From the NCBI GenBank assembly GCA_963784995.1, contig CAWATZ010000013.1:1313890-1377889 (forward strand): a stretch of 64,000 nt of DNA, given 5' to 3'. The DNA comes from CAWATZ01 sp963784995 (lineage in GTDB: Bacteria > Planctomycetota > Planctomycetia > Gemmatales > Gemmataceae). The position numbers and the translations under genes were made by a program. Below the pieces are notes generated by a model. It worked only from the letters and a program-made list of their open reading frames with translations, was not told the DNA's origin and did not search any database. Positions 10,991-21,800 of the stretch are shown here, piece after piece; within the stretch, counting starts at the first letter, position 1; each line of letters starts with the position of its first letter.

Positions 10991-13900
10991 GTGGTGGCGA
11001 GTGCCAGCGGCGTCATCGCCAGCAAGGTCAGCTATACCTATGATGGCGACGGCAACAGGCTGACCACGACGGATGGCGACAATAACGTCACCACCAACAC
11101 CTACGATGGCAACCTGGTCGTTAAGACCGTGGTCACTGCCGCGAACGGCACGGTAGTGAGCGTCCAGGCGTTTTCCTACGACAAAGATGCCAACCAGGTC
11201 TCGGAGACAGACCCCGATGGTCGGCAGATCGTGTCCGTCTACGATGGCGACCGCCTGGTGAAGCAAACCTGGTACAACGCCGATGGCACGGTGGCCAACG
11301 TGCTGACCTGGACGTATGATGAAGACGGGAACCTGGGGTCGGCCAGCAGCAACGCGGGCACTTACACGATGACCTATGACGGCAATCAACTGGTCACGCA
11401 GACCTCGCCGAGCGGTGTTACACTGACGTACACCTATGACGATGACGGCAACGTCACGTCCATTGCGGATAGCCAGGGTGGTTTAACCACCATGACCTAT
11501 GACGGGGATGGCCGGGTAGTGTCCAAGACCTACCAGAACGGCACGACCCAACTGCGGGTCGATTACACTTACGACGAGGACGGCAACGTCCTGACGGAGA
11601 CGCGCTACTCAGATCTGGCAGGCACCGAGAAAGTCGGCTTCACGCAGTACACCTACGACGGGAACGTGGTTACTGCCATCGTGCATGAGGATGGCAATGG
11701 CAACGTCCTTGCCAGCTATTCCTACACCTATGACGCGGATGGCAGGTTGACGTCGGAGACGGTAAACGGTGTCACGACCAACTACTCTTACGACGCCGCG
11801 GGCGAGTTGACGCAGGCGGGAACCCAAACGTACTCCTACGACCTGAACGGCAACCCAACGGATCCTGGGGACGTGATTGGTCCCGACAACCAGTTGGCCT
11901 CTGACGGGACGTGGAACTACAGCTACGACGCCGCTGGCAACTTGATTGGCAAGACCAACATCGCTGATGGCACAACCTGGACCTATGGCTATGACGCCTC
12001 CAACCAGATGACCTCTGCTGTGGAGAAGGATTCCAGTGGTACGGTGTTAGTTTCGGCGAGCTATACCTATGACGTGTTCGGCAATCGCATCAGTGAGACG
12101 GTGACGCAAGGTGGGACTACTGCCACCACGCAGTACGTCTACACTGCGGACGCTACGCTTTACGCAACGGCAGATGACAGCGATACCGTGCAGACCCGCT
12201 ACATCTCGGACGTGCAAGGCCCGGACAACTGGGAAGCGCAAGTAACTTCGACAGACGTGCAGGTGTTGCTGCCAGATCGGCAAGGCACAGTGCGGATGGT
12301 CACCGGCATAACGGGGACGGTGCTGGATGCGCTCACCTACGATGAGGAAGGGAACATCGTCAGTCAGACGGATGCTGCGCTGCAACCGCTCGTTGCTTTC
12401 CAGGGAATGCTGTTTGATGCGACGACCAGCCAGTACGTTGTTGCGCACGGGGCCATAGGCCGAGTTTACAATCCGGTGACGGGGCGGTGGGAGCAGCTAG
12501 ATCCTGCACAGCAAGGGACCAACTGGTACGATGGCATGGGCAATGCGCCGACAGACATGAGAGATCCTACTGGCCGAATGGTGGGGAGTTTTGCAACATC
12601 AGTTGCCGAAGCAATTACATACCTGGGAACACCAGAGAACGCAAAGACATTCCAGATCACTGCAGGTAGCAACATTGGATCTACTATTGTCGGAACTGCA
12701 AACACAGCCAGCACTGGACCAACCGGCATCACCGGCACTGCAGCCAACAGCACCGGCGTTACTGGTAGCGGTAACACAGCGACTAGAGGCACCAGTAATC
12801 CTAGCACGACTAACACTGCCCTTACCTGGGCTGGTAGATTAACTCTTCGTCTGTTGGATAAAACGAGTCCTGTCATTATTGGCAGAAATGGGGCACTTCT
12901 TTCTGAAGCGATGATCCAAGGACCAGGTAGACCTCATGGCATCCCATCCTCGGGCGGTTTCTTTTTCGATATGGGGCCAGAACTTCGTGCGGTGATGGGT
13001 TACCCACCGAAGTCGGATGCTAGCCCGGAACGGATGCAGTTAGTTGCTGCCGCAACAAAACTAAGGATTAGTCCTGCAACCATTCAGGGAGAAATCACCA
13101 AACAGAGAATAGTGCCTGCTGACCTAGATATAGAAATCTTAATCATCAGGGACCTTGAGAACTTGATTGGCAACCGAATTCGGTTGTTGTGCCTCGTTTC
13201 GATGGCGAAGGACGTCGGACTCTCTGACGACCAGATCAAACAAACGAAGTCGCAAGAAGAACTTGTCAAGTTAACTGGCATCTATTTTGACTTGAAGTAC
13301 TATTGGCCGTTCATGTTGAAGCAGCTTGGCTTGTCTGACGATCAAAGCAAACGTGCGATTGCCCAAGCACGCACGGCACGTCCAGGCGATCCATCAGCGT
13401 GGCTCAGGGAGATATTCAGGGATCAGATTCGGGACTACTTGACGAAGCAGGCTGCTGAAGCAGCCAAGAGGCGGGCGGATTTGGCTGCTGCGAGTGACCC
13501 TGGGAAGCAGGAACCGAAGAAGATCGATCTCGGTGTTCCAAACCCTGGAGGCATTGCTCGTCCAGGGCTCATTCCTGGCACAAAAGAACACAGAAAGCAA
13601 GAATTAGGCATAGCTAAGGAAAAGGCTCGGGCACAGGGGAACCTTTTCAAGGAAGCCGACTGGAACAGGGAGTATGATGCGCAATATGGTTCGACAAGTG
13701 TTTGGCAACAGATTGACCAGATTCGGAAAGACCGGGGAATGAAGGTGCTTGGAGATCGTATCCCGGTGCCCAACGACAAACTTGGCACGGTTGCTTTTAT
13801 TCGAGAGGGTGGGAAGAACTATGTAGGAGTCAATTCGCAAGATCGTGCTGAGGAAGAGAAAGCATTGATGATTCAGTATTGGAAGGCAATGAAAGCAGCT

Positions 13901-14173
13901 GGTGCGTTCGCTCCCTTCAATGTTCCCTGGTATGGCGCAGGGGTCAGCTGCCCCCTTCTACACGCTGAGGCCGAAGCGTTGATCGCATATCACTTTATAA
14001 AGAAGGGACAAGTTGAACCGACTGTGACTGTTTACGTTGATCGGGAGACGTGCAACAAGTGCCAGGATTTTATGTATCTACTGCTGCGCTATTTGAAAAT
14101 CAAAGAGGTCACTTTTGTCTGTAAGAATGGGCGACGGTTCCCTGTTACTGATCAACCTCCGACTAAGGAGTGA
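8633..14173 (+). CDS. RHS polymorphic toxin 1, C-terminal portion with deaminase-fold toxin tip
   Basis: The frame is open from about 8110; the ATG at 8633 lies inside the repeats and is unlikely to be a true start. Residues 1-~785 are 46-residue repeats, then ordinary YD repeats. The RHS core ends with NPVTGRWEQLDP and the DPTGR motif (12563-12577). The ~535-residue tip has a Thr/Ser/Gly-rich linker, a helical middle and a C-terminal domain with HAE (13961; H1777) followed 30 residues later by TCNKC (C1807, C1810). That is the zinc-coordinating H-x-E/CxxC signature of the cytidine-deaminase superfamily, and its layout resembles SCP1.201/DddA-like toxins. The tip is visibly AT-richer than the core, as expected for an exchangeable cassette. 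Deaminase membership is well supported; the substrate (DNA, RNA or nucleotide) is inference. Confidence 0.85.
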   Translation: MTNSVTVSALGRTISSLKQTFDQDGNTLTSTDGDNNVTTNTWDGNEETASITVSALGRTISSLKQTFDQDGNTLTSTDGDNNVTTNTWDGNEETASITVSALGRTISSLKQTFDQDGNTLTSTDGDNNVTTNTWDGNELTNSVTVSALGRTISSLKQTFDQDGNTLTSTDGDNNVTTNTWDGNEETASITVSALGRTISSLKQTFDQDGNTLTSTDGDNNVTTNTWDGNEETASITVSALGRTISSLKQTFDQDGNTLTSTDGDNNVTTNTWDGNEETASITVSALDRTISSLKQTFDQDGNTLTSTDGDNNVTTNTWDGNEETASITVSALGRTISSLKQTFDQDGNTLTSTDGDNNVTTNTWDGNELTNSVTVSALGRTISSLKQTFDQDGNTLTSTDGDNNVTTNTWDGNEETASITVSALGRTISSLKQTFDQDGNTLTSTDGDNNVTTNTWDGNEETASITVSALGRTISSLKQTFDQDGNTLTSTDGDNNVTTNTWDGNELTNSVTVSALDRTISSLKQTFDQDGNTLTSTDGDNNVTTNTWDGNEETASITVSALGRTTSSLKQTFDQDGNTLTSTDGDNNVTTNTWDGNEETASITVSALGRTISSLKQTFDQNGNTLTSTDGDNNVTTNTWDGNEETASITVSALGRTINSLKQTFDQNGNTLTSTDGDNNVTTNTWDGNEETASITVSALGRTISSLKQTFDQDGNTLTSTDGDNNVTTNTWDGNEETASITVSALGRTTSSLKQTFDQNGNTLTSTDGDNNVTTNTWDGNELTNSVVASASGVIASKVSYTYDGDGNRLTTTDGDNNVTTNTYDGNLVVKTVVTAANGTVVSVQAFSYDKDANQVSETDPDGRQIVSVYDGDRLVKQTWYNADGTVANVLTWTYDEDGNLGSASSNAGTYTMTYDGNQLVTQTSPSGVTLTYTYDDDGNVTSIADSQGGLTTMTYDGDGRVVSKTYQNGTTQLRVDYTYDEDGNVLTETRYSDLAGTEKVGFTQYTYDGNVVTAIVHEDGNGNVLASYSYTYDADGRLTSETVNGVTTNYSYDAAGELTQAGTQTYSYDLNGNPTDPGDVIGPDNQLASDGTWNYSYDAAGNLIGKTNIADGTTWTYGYDASNQMTSAVEKDSSGTVLVSASYTYDVFGNRISETVTQGGTTATTQYVYTADATLYATADDSDTVQTRYISDVQGPDNWEAQVTSTDVQVLLPDRQGTVRMVTGITGTVLDALTYDEEGNIVSQTDAALQPLVAFQGMLFDATTSQYVVAHGAIGRVYNPVTGRWEQLDPAQQGTNWYDGMGNAPTDMRDPTGRMVGSFATSVAEAITYLGTPENAKTFQITAGSNIGSTIVGTANTASTGPTGITGTAANSTGVTGSGNTATRGTSNPSTTNTALTWAGRLTLRLLDKTSPVIIGRNGALLSEAMIQGPGRPHGIPSSGGFFFDMGPELRAVMGYPPKSDASPERMQLVAAATKLRISPATIQGEITKQRIVPADLDIEILIIRDLENLIGNRIRLLCLVSMAKDVGLSDDQIKQTKSQEELVKLTGIYFDLKYYWPFMLKQLGLSDDQSKRAIAQARTARPGDPSAWLREIFRDQIRDYLTKQAAEAAKRRADLAAASDPGKQEPKKIDLGVPNPGGIARPGLIPGTKEHRKQELGIAKEKARAQGNLFKEADWNREYDAQYGSTSVWQQIDQIRKDRGMKVLGDRIPVPNDKLGTVAFIREGGKNYVGVNSQDRAEEEKALMIQYWKAMKAAGAFAPFNVPWYGAGVSCPLLHAEAEALIAYHFIKKGQVEPTVTVYVDRETCNKCQDFMYLLLRYLKIKEVTFVCKNGRRFPVTDQPPTKE

Positions 14174-14178
14174 GGAAG

Positions 14179-14589
14179 ATGGTTGTGATTAACACTTCAA
14201 GTGTGAAACAATTAGTTGATCCGCCAATTGAACAGGTTTACTTCCTGTTGTTTGAGGATCCGAAGGCATGGGAATTTACTCCAGATGCTTCGATTAAGTA
14301 TAGTAGGGATGACAAAAAAAACAGTCTTCTCATCGCACATGCTTCAGACACAGAATACTATGTTCAATTCCTTGAGAATCTGAGTAGCCTTTGGATCCTT
14401 GTTCTCGATCAGACCAATTTGGACCCCAGAGTCGTTGAGATCGACCAAGATTATTGTGTGTCGGCTGGATTACTTTGTGACAAGCCATTGGCTTGGAAAG
14501 CCATCGAGTGGTTTTGCAAGTATGGCACTAGGTGTCCTTCTCTTAACTGGATGTCAGACCACGAAATGCCGCCCAACGTACGGTTCTAG
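14179..14589 (+). CDS. Imm1-like immunity protein for the deaminase toxin
   Basis: This is a 136-residue protein beginning 5 nt after the toxin stop. AAGGAG (14165-14170) sits 8 nt upstream of the ATG at 14179, which favours this start over the in-frame GTG at 14170. The C-terminal part, with KPLAWKAIEWFCKYGTRCPSLNW, has the 'A..A...F...G.R.P.L.W' pattern of Imm1 proteins, the family often paired with SCP1.201-like deaminase toxins. The N-terminal part is a plausible alpha/beta fold with no signal peptide, as needed for a cytoplasmic antidote. It is AT-rich like the toxin tip. Position and pattern both support immunity; the family assignment is by eye. Confidence 0.7.
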   Translation: MVVINTSSVKQLVDPPIEQVYFLLFEDPKAWEFTPDASIKYSRDDKKNSLLIAHASDTEYYVQFLENLSSLWILVLDQTNLDPRVVEIDQDYCVSAGLLCDKPLAWKAIEWFCKYGTRCPSLNWMSDHEMPPNVRF

Positions 14590-14656
14590 CTAGTCGTGTC
14601 GTCGTGTGCAATAACTTTTTCGCAGTATGCGACTGTTAGGGCTGGCGGTGCTGCTG

Positions 14657-15474
14657 GTGCGATCTGTCGAAGTTAGGAGAACAGGCTTGCTTCCTGCTTT
14701 CGAGCAAACCGACAAAAAAAGGTGTCATTGCGCCAGACGAAGCCTGGGAAAGGGGGAAGAGATGTAACGACTACGCCTCGGAAACCTTTCGGCGGAACCC
14801 TGCGGGTCCGAATCCCGCCCGGTAGAGCTGGCCAGCAGCCGGAAGCGAGTCTTGCGTCGTGGTGGGGCGACCTATCCGGCGAAGCGTAGACAGTCAGCTG
14901 GAAAGCTTGGACATCGAGCCTCGAAAGTTTTCTCGTCGGGAGCCTTCGTTCTTGACACAAGCGAGGGCCGTGCCGGCACGCTGCAATGGCCTGGCGTGCC
15001 GGTCCCACCGGGGTCCAAGACCCAAGCGAACCATCAGGAGGGTTCCCCAGGAACCTGGGAGGTCTGCCGTCTCCCGCGCTACCACCAAGTCGGTCTGGGT
15101 GTCACCGAACCAAAAAGCCCCAGGCCCTCCGGAAGTGCGTCTTCGACTGGAGGGAGCGTAGGACAAGACGCGACGCGGGTATCGCCTGGCGAACGCAATG
15201 AGCCGGTGAGACGGGCGGCAGAAATCGGAGTGTCTCATAGTACCTGGGAAGCCGGGGAACTCGTGCCGCGAGGACCCGGTCGAGGGAAGGGGACACCGCA
15301 CGGCGGAGCCGACAGCGGGGGACACGTCGGGGACATCGAGCCCCAGCAACGTGTACACGGAACGCGGTCGGGTAGCACAGCGCACGCGAGTCCGTCGTGT
15401 GACGAGCCGGATGCCTTAATTGGGCACGTCCGGATCTGTGGGAGCCGTGGGGAGTAATCCCCACGGCGACCCGG
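14657..15474 (+). ncRNA. Group II intron RNA lacking an intron-encoded protein
   Basis: A GTGCG 5' end (14657) fits the group II consensus GUGYG. The 3' part has a domain V hairpin at 15404-15436 with the catalytic AGC in GAGCCGG and the returning strand GCACGTCCGG, followed by a domain VI hairpin (15437-15471) whose bulged A in CGACCC is a plausible branch point. Upstream text such as GTGTCTCATAGTACCTGGGA (15229-15248) is typical of bacterial group II domains II-III. No reverse-transcriptase motif or long credible frame is present in the ~820 nt, so this is an ORF-less or deleted derivative. The usual GUU partner of the domain V triad reads GAU here (GGATC instead of GGTTC), which may impair catalysis. 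Boundaries are approximate. Confidence 0.72.
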
Positions 15475-15480
15475 CGGAGT

Positions 15481-15870
15481 CGCTTCACACAATCTTCACA
15501 AATTGACCAGAAAGGGTACGCATCTATCTCTGGGTGGAGAACCTGGCCACAGGCCGTCCCCTGAGATACAATTGCCCTTGCTTCACAAGTCCTCCCGCGT
15601 GGAGGACCTTCGATCTTTGACAAGCGAGCGAAGTAAACGAGGAGTGACGGGGCACAGCCGCGCTTTCGGTCCGGCGAACTCAGCAACGGCGGTGGCCCCG
15701 TCGCCACCTCTTCTCACGCCACTTCGTGCCAGGGAATGGCACCGTGTGCTGCTGGCACGTTGGCAATGTCACTTTTTTGTCATTCACCAGGCAAACCTGG
15801 ACAGGCACGGTCGCTCACTGACAACATTGCCAGGCTGCGGCGCCGTTGGCAATGTGGCGTCCCTGGCTTG
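15481..15870 (+). repeat. ~385-bp RHS-locus leader repeat, copy 1
   Basis: This segment is about 85% alike by eye to 26514-26895. Shared blocks include CTTCACACAATCTTCACA, CCTGGCCACAGGCCGTCCCC, TTCGATCTTTGACAAGCGAG and TTGCCAGGCTGCGGCGCCGT. Copy 1 abuts the group II intron and runs into the start of RHS gene 2; copy 2 precedes a decayed third locus. It contains an inverted pair (TTGGCAATGTC / GACAACATTGCC) and a CCTCCCGCGTGGAGG hairpin. Two overlapping frames are open in both copies, so protein coding cannot be excluded, but indel differences between the copies argue for a non-coding or recombination role. Confidence 0.75.
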
Positions 15871-18800
15871 GGGCCGCAGCGAGAAGGACCACTGCTGGGC
15901 GACAGCCTGCTGCGCGTGCAGTTGCAGGCCCAGCCAATCAGCGGCGAGCAACTGACCTCTGACCCGCAGCAGGGCTACCTCACTCCCATCGGCGAAGCCA
16001 GCGTCGATCTGACCCAGGGGGCCGTGCAGCTGAGCCAGCCGTTGGACTTCGGCCAGAGCCACGGCGGCATCGACGCCAGCGCCGCGCTGATCTACAATTC
16101 GGCCACCGTCAGCGGCACGCCCATCATCCAACTGAGCCTGAGCACGCAGGCCCAGAGCAGTATCCCCAGTGCCATCCAGGTGCAGCTGACCTTCGCCGGC
16201 CAGACCCAGCCCTGGGTCAGCTTCAGCACCAGCGGCCATCAGCCCGGCGACGCCTATCTCATGGCCGTGCAGGCGCTGACGGCCATCACCGCCAGCGGCC
16301 AGTACCAGTGGGTCGCCCTGGTGCGCTCGCTCTATCCGGACCTGAGCAACTCCACGCAGTCGCTGCACGAGGACTATACTCTGTCGGGGACGCTGCAGGT
16401 GGTCTTCAACGCTGCCGACGTGGCCCCGGTCATCAGCGTGCCGGTCACCATTCCCAGCACCGGGGACTTGCCCCCCCAGGTGGCGATCCAGCTGACCTTC
16501 AATAACCAGACTCAGGGCGTGATTTACCTCCCCAGCAGCGCCTACTACCAGGGGGAGAGCTTTGCCGTGCCTGTGCAGGCGGCCAGTCCCGTGCCGACCA
16601 CGGGCAACTATAACTGGAGCGCCGTGGTCGTGCAGGGCAGCAGCACCACCACGCCGTCGGGGACCGTGTCGGTGGTGGTCACCGGCTCGCAAGTGATGCC
16701 GACGGTGCAGGTGCCAGTGACCATGCCGATCAGCGCCGTGCTGCCGAGCGCTGTGCAGGTCCAAATCACCGTCGGCGGGCAGACGGAAGGCTGGCTGAGC
16801 TTCGACAGTACCGGCTACCAGCCCGGGCAGCAGTACGTGCTGGCGGTGCCGGTGGGCCTGGCGGAGAGCAGCGGCCTGTACGACTGGAGCGCCCTGGTGC
16901 AGTGGGACTATGCCGACCCCAGCGGGGATGCGACCTTCACGACCAGCGGCAAGGTGCAGGCGCTGGTCAATGGTCTGGGCAGCGGCTGGGGGCTAAGTCC
17001 GCTCAACCAGCTGGTCATCACCAAAGGCGGCGTGCTGTGGTTGACCGGCTCGGGGCAGACCCGCTTCTTCGCCGGCAGCGACGGGCAGCTGAGCAACCCG
17101 GCCAACGACTTCGGCACCATGATCCAGAACGCCGACGGCAGCTGCAGCTACACCGCCAAGGACCAAACGGTCTACCAGTTCACGAAGGCAGGCCTGTGTA
17201 CCAGCGTGACGTATCCAACAGAGTTGAGCTGGAGCTACGACTATGATGGCTTCGGCCGGTTGATCCAAGTGGTGGCGCCCGACGGTGGGGTCAGCACGTT
17301 CGGGTATGGTGGGGATGGCTTGCTGGCATCGATCACGGAGCCGGGGGGGCGGACGCTGGCGATCAGCCACGACACGCTGGGCAATCTAACCAGCGTGATC
17401 GACGTCAACGGCACGACGCGGACGTTGGGTTACAACGCCAACAGCAACCTGGTGGCGTCGGACCAGTGGGAGCCGTGGAACACGACCTTCAGCTATGCCA
17501 GCAGCGGCCTGCTGACGGGAGTGGACCTGGGCAGCGTGCAGTCCTATGTCATTGTCAGCGCGGCGGGACAGGCTCTGGGGAGCACGGCCCTGCTGACGAG
17601 CCAACTGGGCGTGGCCAGCATCACCGATGGGCGCAGCGACACGACGTTGTACGTGCTGGACCGGCTGGGACGGCTGACGCGCGAGACGCAGCCGGGCGGG
17701 CTGACCCAGAGCTGGCAGCTGGACAATGCCGGCGACGCGACCAGCTACACCGATGCGCTGGGTCAGGTGACGACGTCCACCTACTCCGACGGCGATCTGC
17801 TGAGCGTGACCAATCCAGACGGCTCGGTTGAGACGTACAGCTATGATTCGGTCTACCATGAAGTGACCTCGGCGCCCGACGGCGACGGCAACGTGACGCT
17901 GACGACCTACGATCCAAACACGGGCCTGATGCTGACGCAGACCACGGCGGCGAACACGTCTCAGCCGGAGACGACGACCTACACCTGGGCCGGCGGGCTG
18001 ATGTCCACCATGACGGATGGGGACGGCAACGTCACCGACTACAGCTACAACGGTCAGAAGCAGCTGGTGGGCCAGGTGACCCTGAGTGCGGCCGGGGTGC
18101 TGCTGGACGATGAGGCGTTCACCTACGACGGCAACGGGTATCAGTCGAGCCAGACGGTGGGGGCGACCGGGCCGGCGCCGGAGACGACGTACACGACCTA
18201 CGATGCGCGGGGCCAACTGCTGAGTACGATCGATCCAACGGGCGCGACCACGTCATCGACGTACGCTGCGGCGGGCGACGTGGTCAGCAGCACGGACGGC
18301 CGAGGCGTGCTGACACTGTTCACGTTCGACGCGGCGGACGAGCAAATCAAGCAGATCGCCGACGACAACAGTGCGGCCCCGGAAACCAGTCTAACGGGCT
18401 ACGACCCGGCGGGCAACGTGGTCAGCACGACGGACCCCGACGGCAACGTGACTACCAACGTTTTCGATTCGGACAATCGGTTGGTGCAGACCTCGACCAA
18501 CGACAGCAACGGTGTGCTGAAGAACACAAGCAGCTACACCTACGACCAGGACAGCAACACCCTGACCAGCACGGATGGGGACGGTAACGTCACGGCGTAC
18601 ACGTACGACAGCATGAGTCGAGTGCTGACGGAGACGGTGACGGACTCGTCGGGAAAGCTAATCAGCACGGTGACGCACAAGTACGACAAGGACGGCAACG
18701 AACTGGCCGGCACGGACGGCAACTGGGAGACGACGACTCGGACCTACGACGGCAACGGCAACGTGCTGACGGAGACGGTGAAGGATGCGGCGGGCAACGT

Positions 18801-21800
18801 GGTCAGCACCATGAGCCAGACCTACGACCAGGACAACAACGTACTGACCAGCACGGACGGCGACAACAACGTCACGGCATACACCTACGATGGCGAAGGC
18901 CGAGTGCTGACGGAAACGCTGACGGATGCCAGTGGGACCGTCATCAGCAGCAGCGCGTTCACCTACGACCTGGACGGCAACACGACGAAGACAACGACGG
19001 GGGCCGGCAACGTCACGACGCAGACGTTTGATAGCGACGGCAACGTGCTGACCGAAGTGGTGAAGGACAGCAGCGGCAACGTCATCAGTTCGGTTGCCAA
19101 CAGCTACGACCAGGATGGCAACGTGCTGACCAGCACGGACGGCGACAACAACGTCACGGCATACACCTACGACGATGACGGCAACGTGCTAACGCAGACG
19201 GTGACCGATGCCAGCGGCAACGTGATCAGCTCGCTAGTGAACACCTACGACGAGGACGGTAACCAGCTGACCAGCACGGACATGGACGGCAACGTCACGA
19301 CCAACGTCTGGGACGACAATCAGCTGACGAGCACGGTGGTTAAGGACAGCAGCGGCACCGTGTTCAGTTCGGTGTCATACAGTTACGACAAGAACAACAA
19401 CATCCTCACTCAGACAGACGGGGACGGCAACGTCACGACCAACGTCTGGGACGACAACCAACTGATGAGTACGGTGGTCACGGACAGCAGCGGCAACGTG
19501 ATCAGTTCGGTGCGGTACAGCTACGATGAGAACGGCAATCAGCTGACGAGCACCAGCGGAGACTCCAATGAGACGATCCAGGGCTACGAGAACGACCAGC
19601 TGATCCGGACGTTCGTGGTGGATGCGGGGCTGAACCTGGTGAGCACGAGCGGCGCCAGTTACGACAAGGCGAGCAACGAAGTCACCAGCAGCGACGGGGA
19701 CGGCAACCTGACGATCAACACCTACGACGGCGGCCAGCTGATGCGTACGGTGGTCACCGATCCGTCCAACAACGTCATCAGCTCGGTGGCGTACACCTAC
19801 GACAAAGACGGCAACATCCTGACGCAGACGACCGGCGACGGCAACGTCACGACCAACACCTGGGATGGCGACCAACTTCTCCGCTCGGTGACGAAAGATG
19901 CCGACGGCAACGTCATCAGCGCGACAGGGGACACAACCTATGACGATAACGGTAACATTCTGACCAGCGTGGATGGGGTCGGCAATCTGACGACTAACGT
20001 CTGGGACGGCAACCAACTGAAGAGCACGGTGGTCACTGATCCCAACAACAAGGTGATCAGTTCCGTAAGCTATACCTACGACAAGGACGGCAACATCTTA
20101 ACGCAGACGACAGGCGACGGTAACGTCACAACCAACACCTGGGACGGCGATCAGTTGGTGCGGACTGTGACCAAGGATTCGTCGGGGAACGTCATCAGCG
20201 CCACGGGGAACACGACTTACGACGACAATGGCAACATTTTGACCAGCGTGGATGGGGTTGGCAACCTGACGACCAACGTGTGGGACGGCAATCAGCTGAA
20301 GAGCACGGTGGTCACCGATCCGTCCAACAACGTCATCAGTTCGGTGGCGTATACCTACGATCCAGACGGCAACATCCTGACGCAGACGACGGGGGACGGC
20401 AACGTCACCACGAACACCTGGGACGGCGACCAGCTTCTCCGCTCGGTGACGAGAGATGCCAACGGCAACGTCATCAGCGCCACAGGCGACACGACCTATG
20501 ACGCTAACGGTAACATCCTGACCAGCGTGGACGGCGTCGGCAACCTGACGACCAACGTCTGGGACGGCAACCAGCTGAAGAGCACGGTGGTCACCGATCC
20601 CAACAACAAGGTGATCAGTTCCGTAAGCTATACCTATGACAAAGACGGCAACATCTTAACGCAGACGACAGGGGACGGTAACGTCACAACCAACACCTGG
20701 GACGGTGACCAACTGCTGCGGACGGTGACCAAAGATGCCAACGGCAACGTCATCAGCGCCACAGGCAACACGACCTATGACGCTAACGGTAACATTCTGA
20801 CCAGCGTGGATGGGGTCGGCAACCTGACGACCAACGTCTGGGACGGCAACCAACTGAAGAGTACGATCGTCACCGATCCTGCTGGCAACGTCATCAGTTC
20901 GGTCGCGTACACCTACGACCTGGACGGTAACATCCTGACGCAGACGACAGGGGATGGTAACGTCACAACCAACACCTGGGACGGCGATCAGTTGGTGCGG
21001 ACTGTGACCAAGGATTCGTCGGGGAACGTCATCAGCGCCACGGGAGACACGACTTATGACGATGACGGCAACATTCTGACCAGCGTGGATGGCGTCGGCA
21101 ATCTGACGACCAACGTCTGGGACGGCAACCAGCTGAAGAGTACGGTGGTCACCGATCCTGCCGGCAACGTCATCAGTTCGGTGGCGTATTCCTACGATCC
21201 AGACGGCAACGTCCTCACCCAGACGACAGGGGACGGCAACGTCACCACGAACACTTGGGATGGCGACCAACTGCTGCGGACGGTGACCAAAGATGCGGCA
21301 GGCAACGTCATCAGCGCAACAGGCGCCGCGACCTATGACGACAACGGACAGATCCTGACCAGCGTGGATGGGGTCGGCAACCTGACCACGAACGTCTGGG
21401 ACGGCGATCAACTGAAGAGTACGATCGTCACCGATCCGTCCAACAACGTCATCAGTTCGGTCGCGTACACCTACGATCCGGACGGCAACATCCTGACGCA
21501 GACGACGGGTGATGCCAACGTCACCACGAACACCTGGGACGGGGACCAACTGCTGCGTTCGGTCACGAAGGATGCCAACGGCAACGTCATCAGCGCCACA
21601 GGGAACTCGACCTATGACGACAACGGACAGATCCTGACCAGCGTGGATGGGGTTGGCAATCTGACGACCAACGTCTGGGACGGCAACCAGCTGAAGAGCA
21701 CGGTGGTCACCGATCCATCCAACAACGTCATCAGCTCGGTGGCGTATACCTACGATCCGGACGGCAACATCCTGACCCAGACGACAGGGGACGGTAACGT

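Noticed and set aside
4968..11025. Very long open frames on the minus strand over the 138-bp array (up to ~970 codons)
   Set aside because: They are antisense mirrors of the repeat unit: a 138-bp unit with no stop in one antisense frame stays open for every copy. Translation is a low-complexity Leu/Ser/Val repeat with no start signal.
14790..14825. tRNA-like T-arm sequence (GCGGGTCCGAATCCCGC)
   Set aside because: No acceptor, D or anticodon stems surround it. It is most likely a hairpin in domain I of the intron.
14852..15457. Overlapping open frames of 70-200 codons on both strands
   Set aside because: They lie within the group II intron RNA, have no recognisable domains and no ribosome sites.
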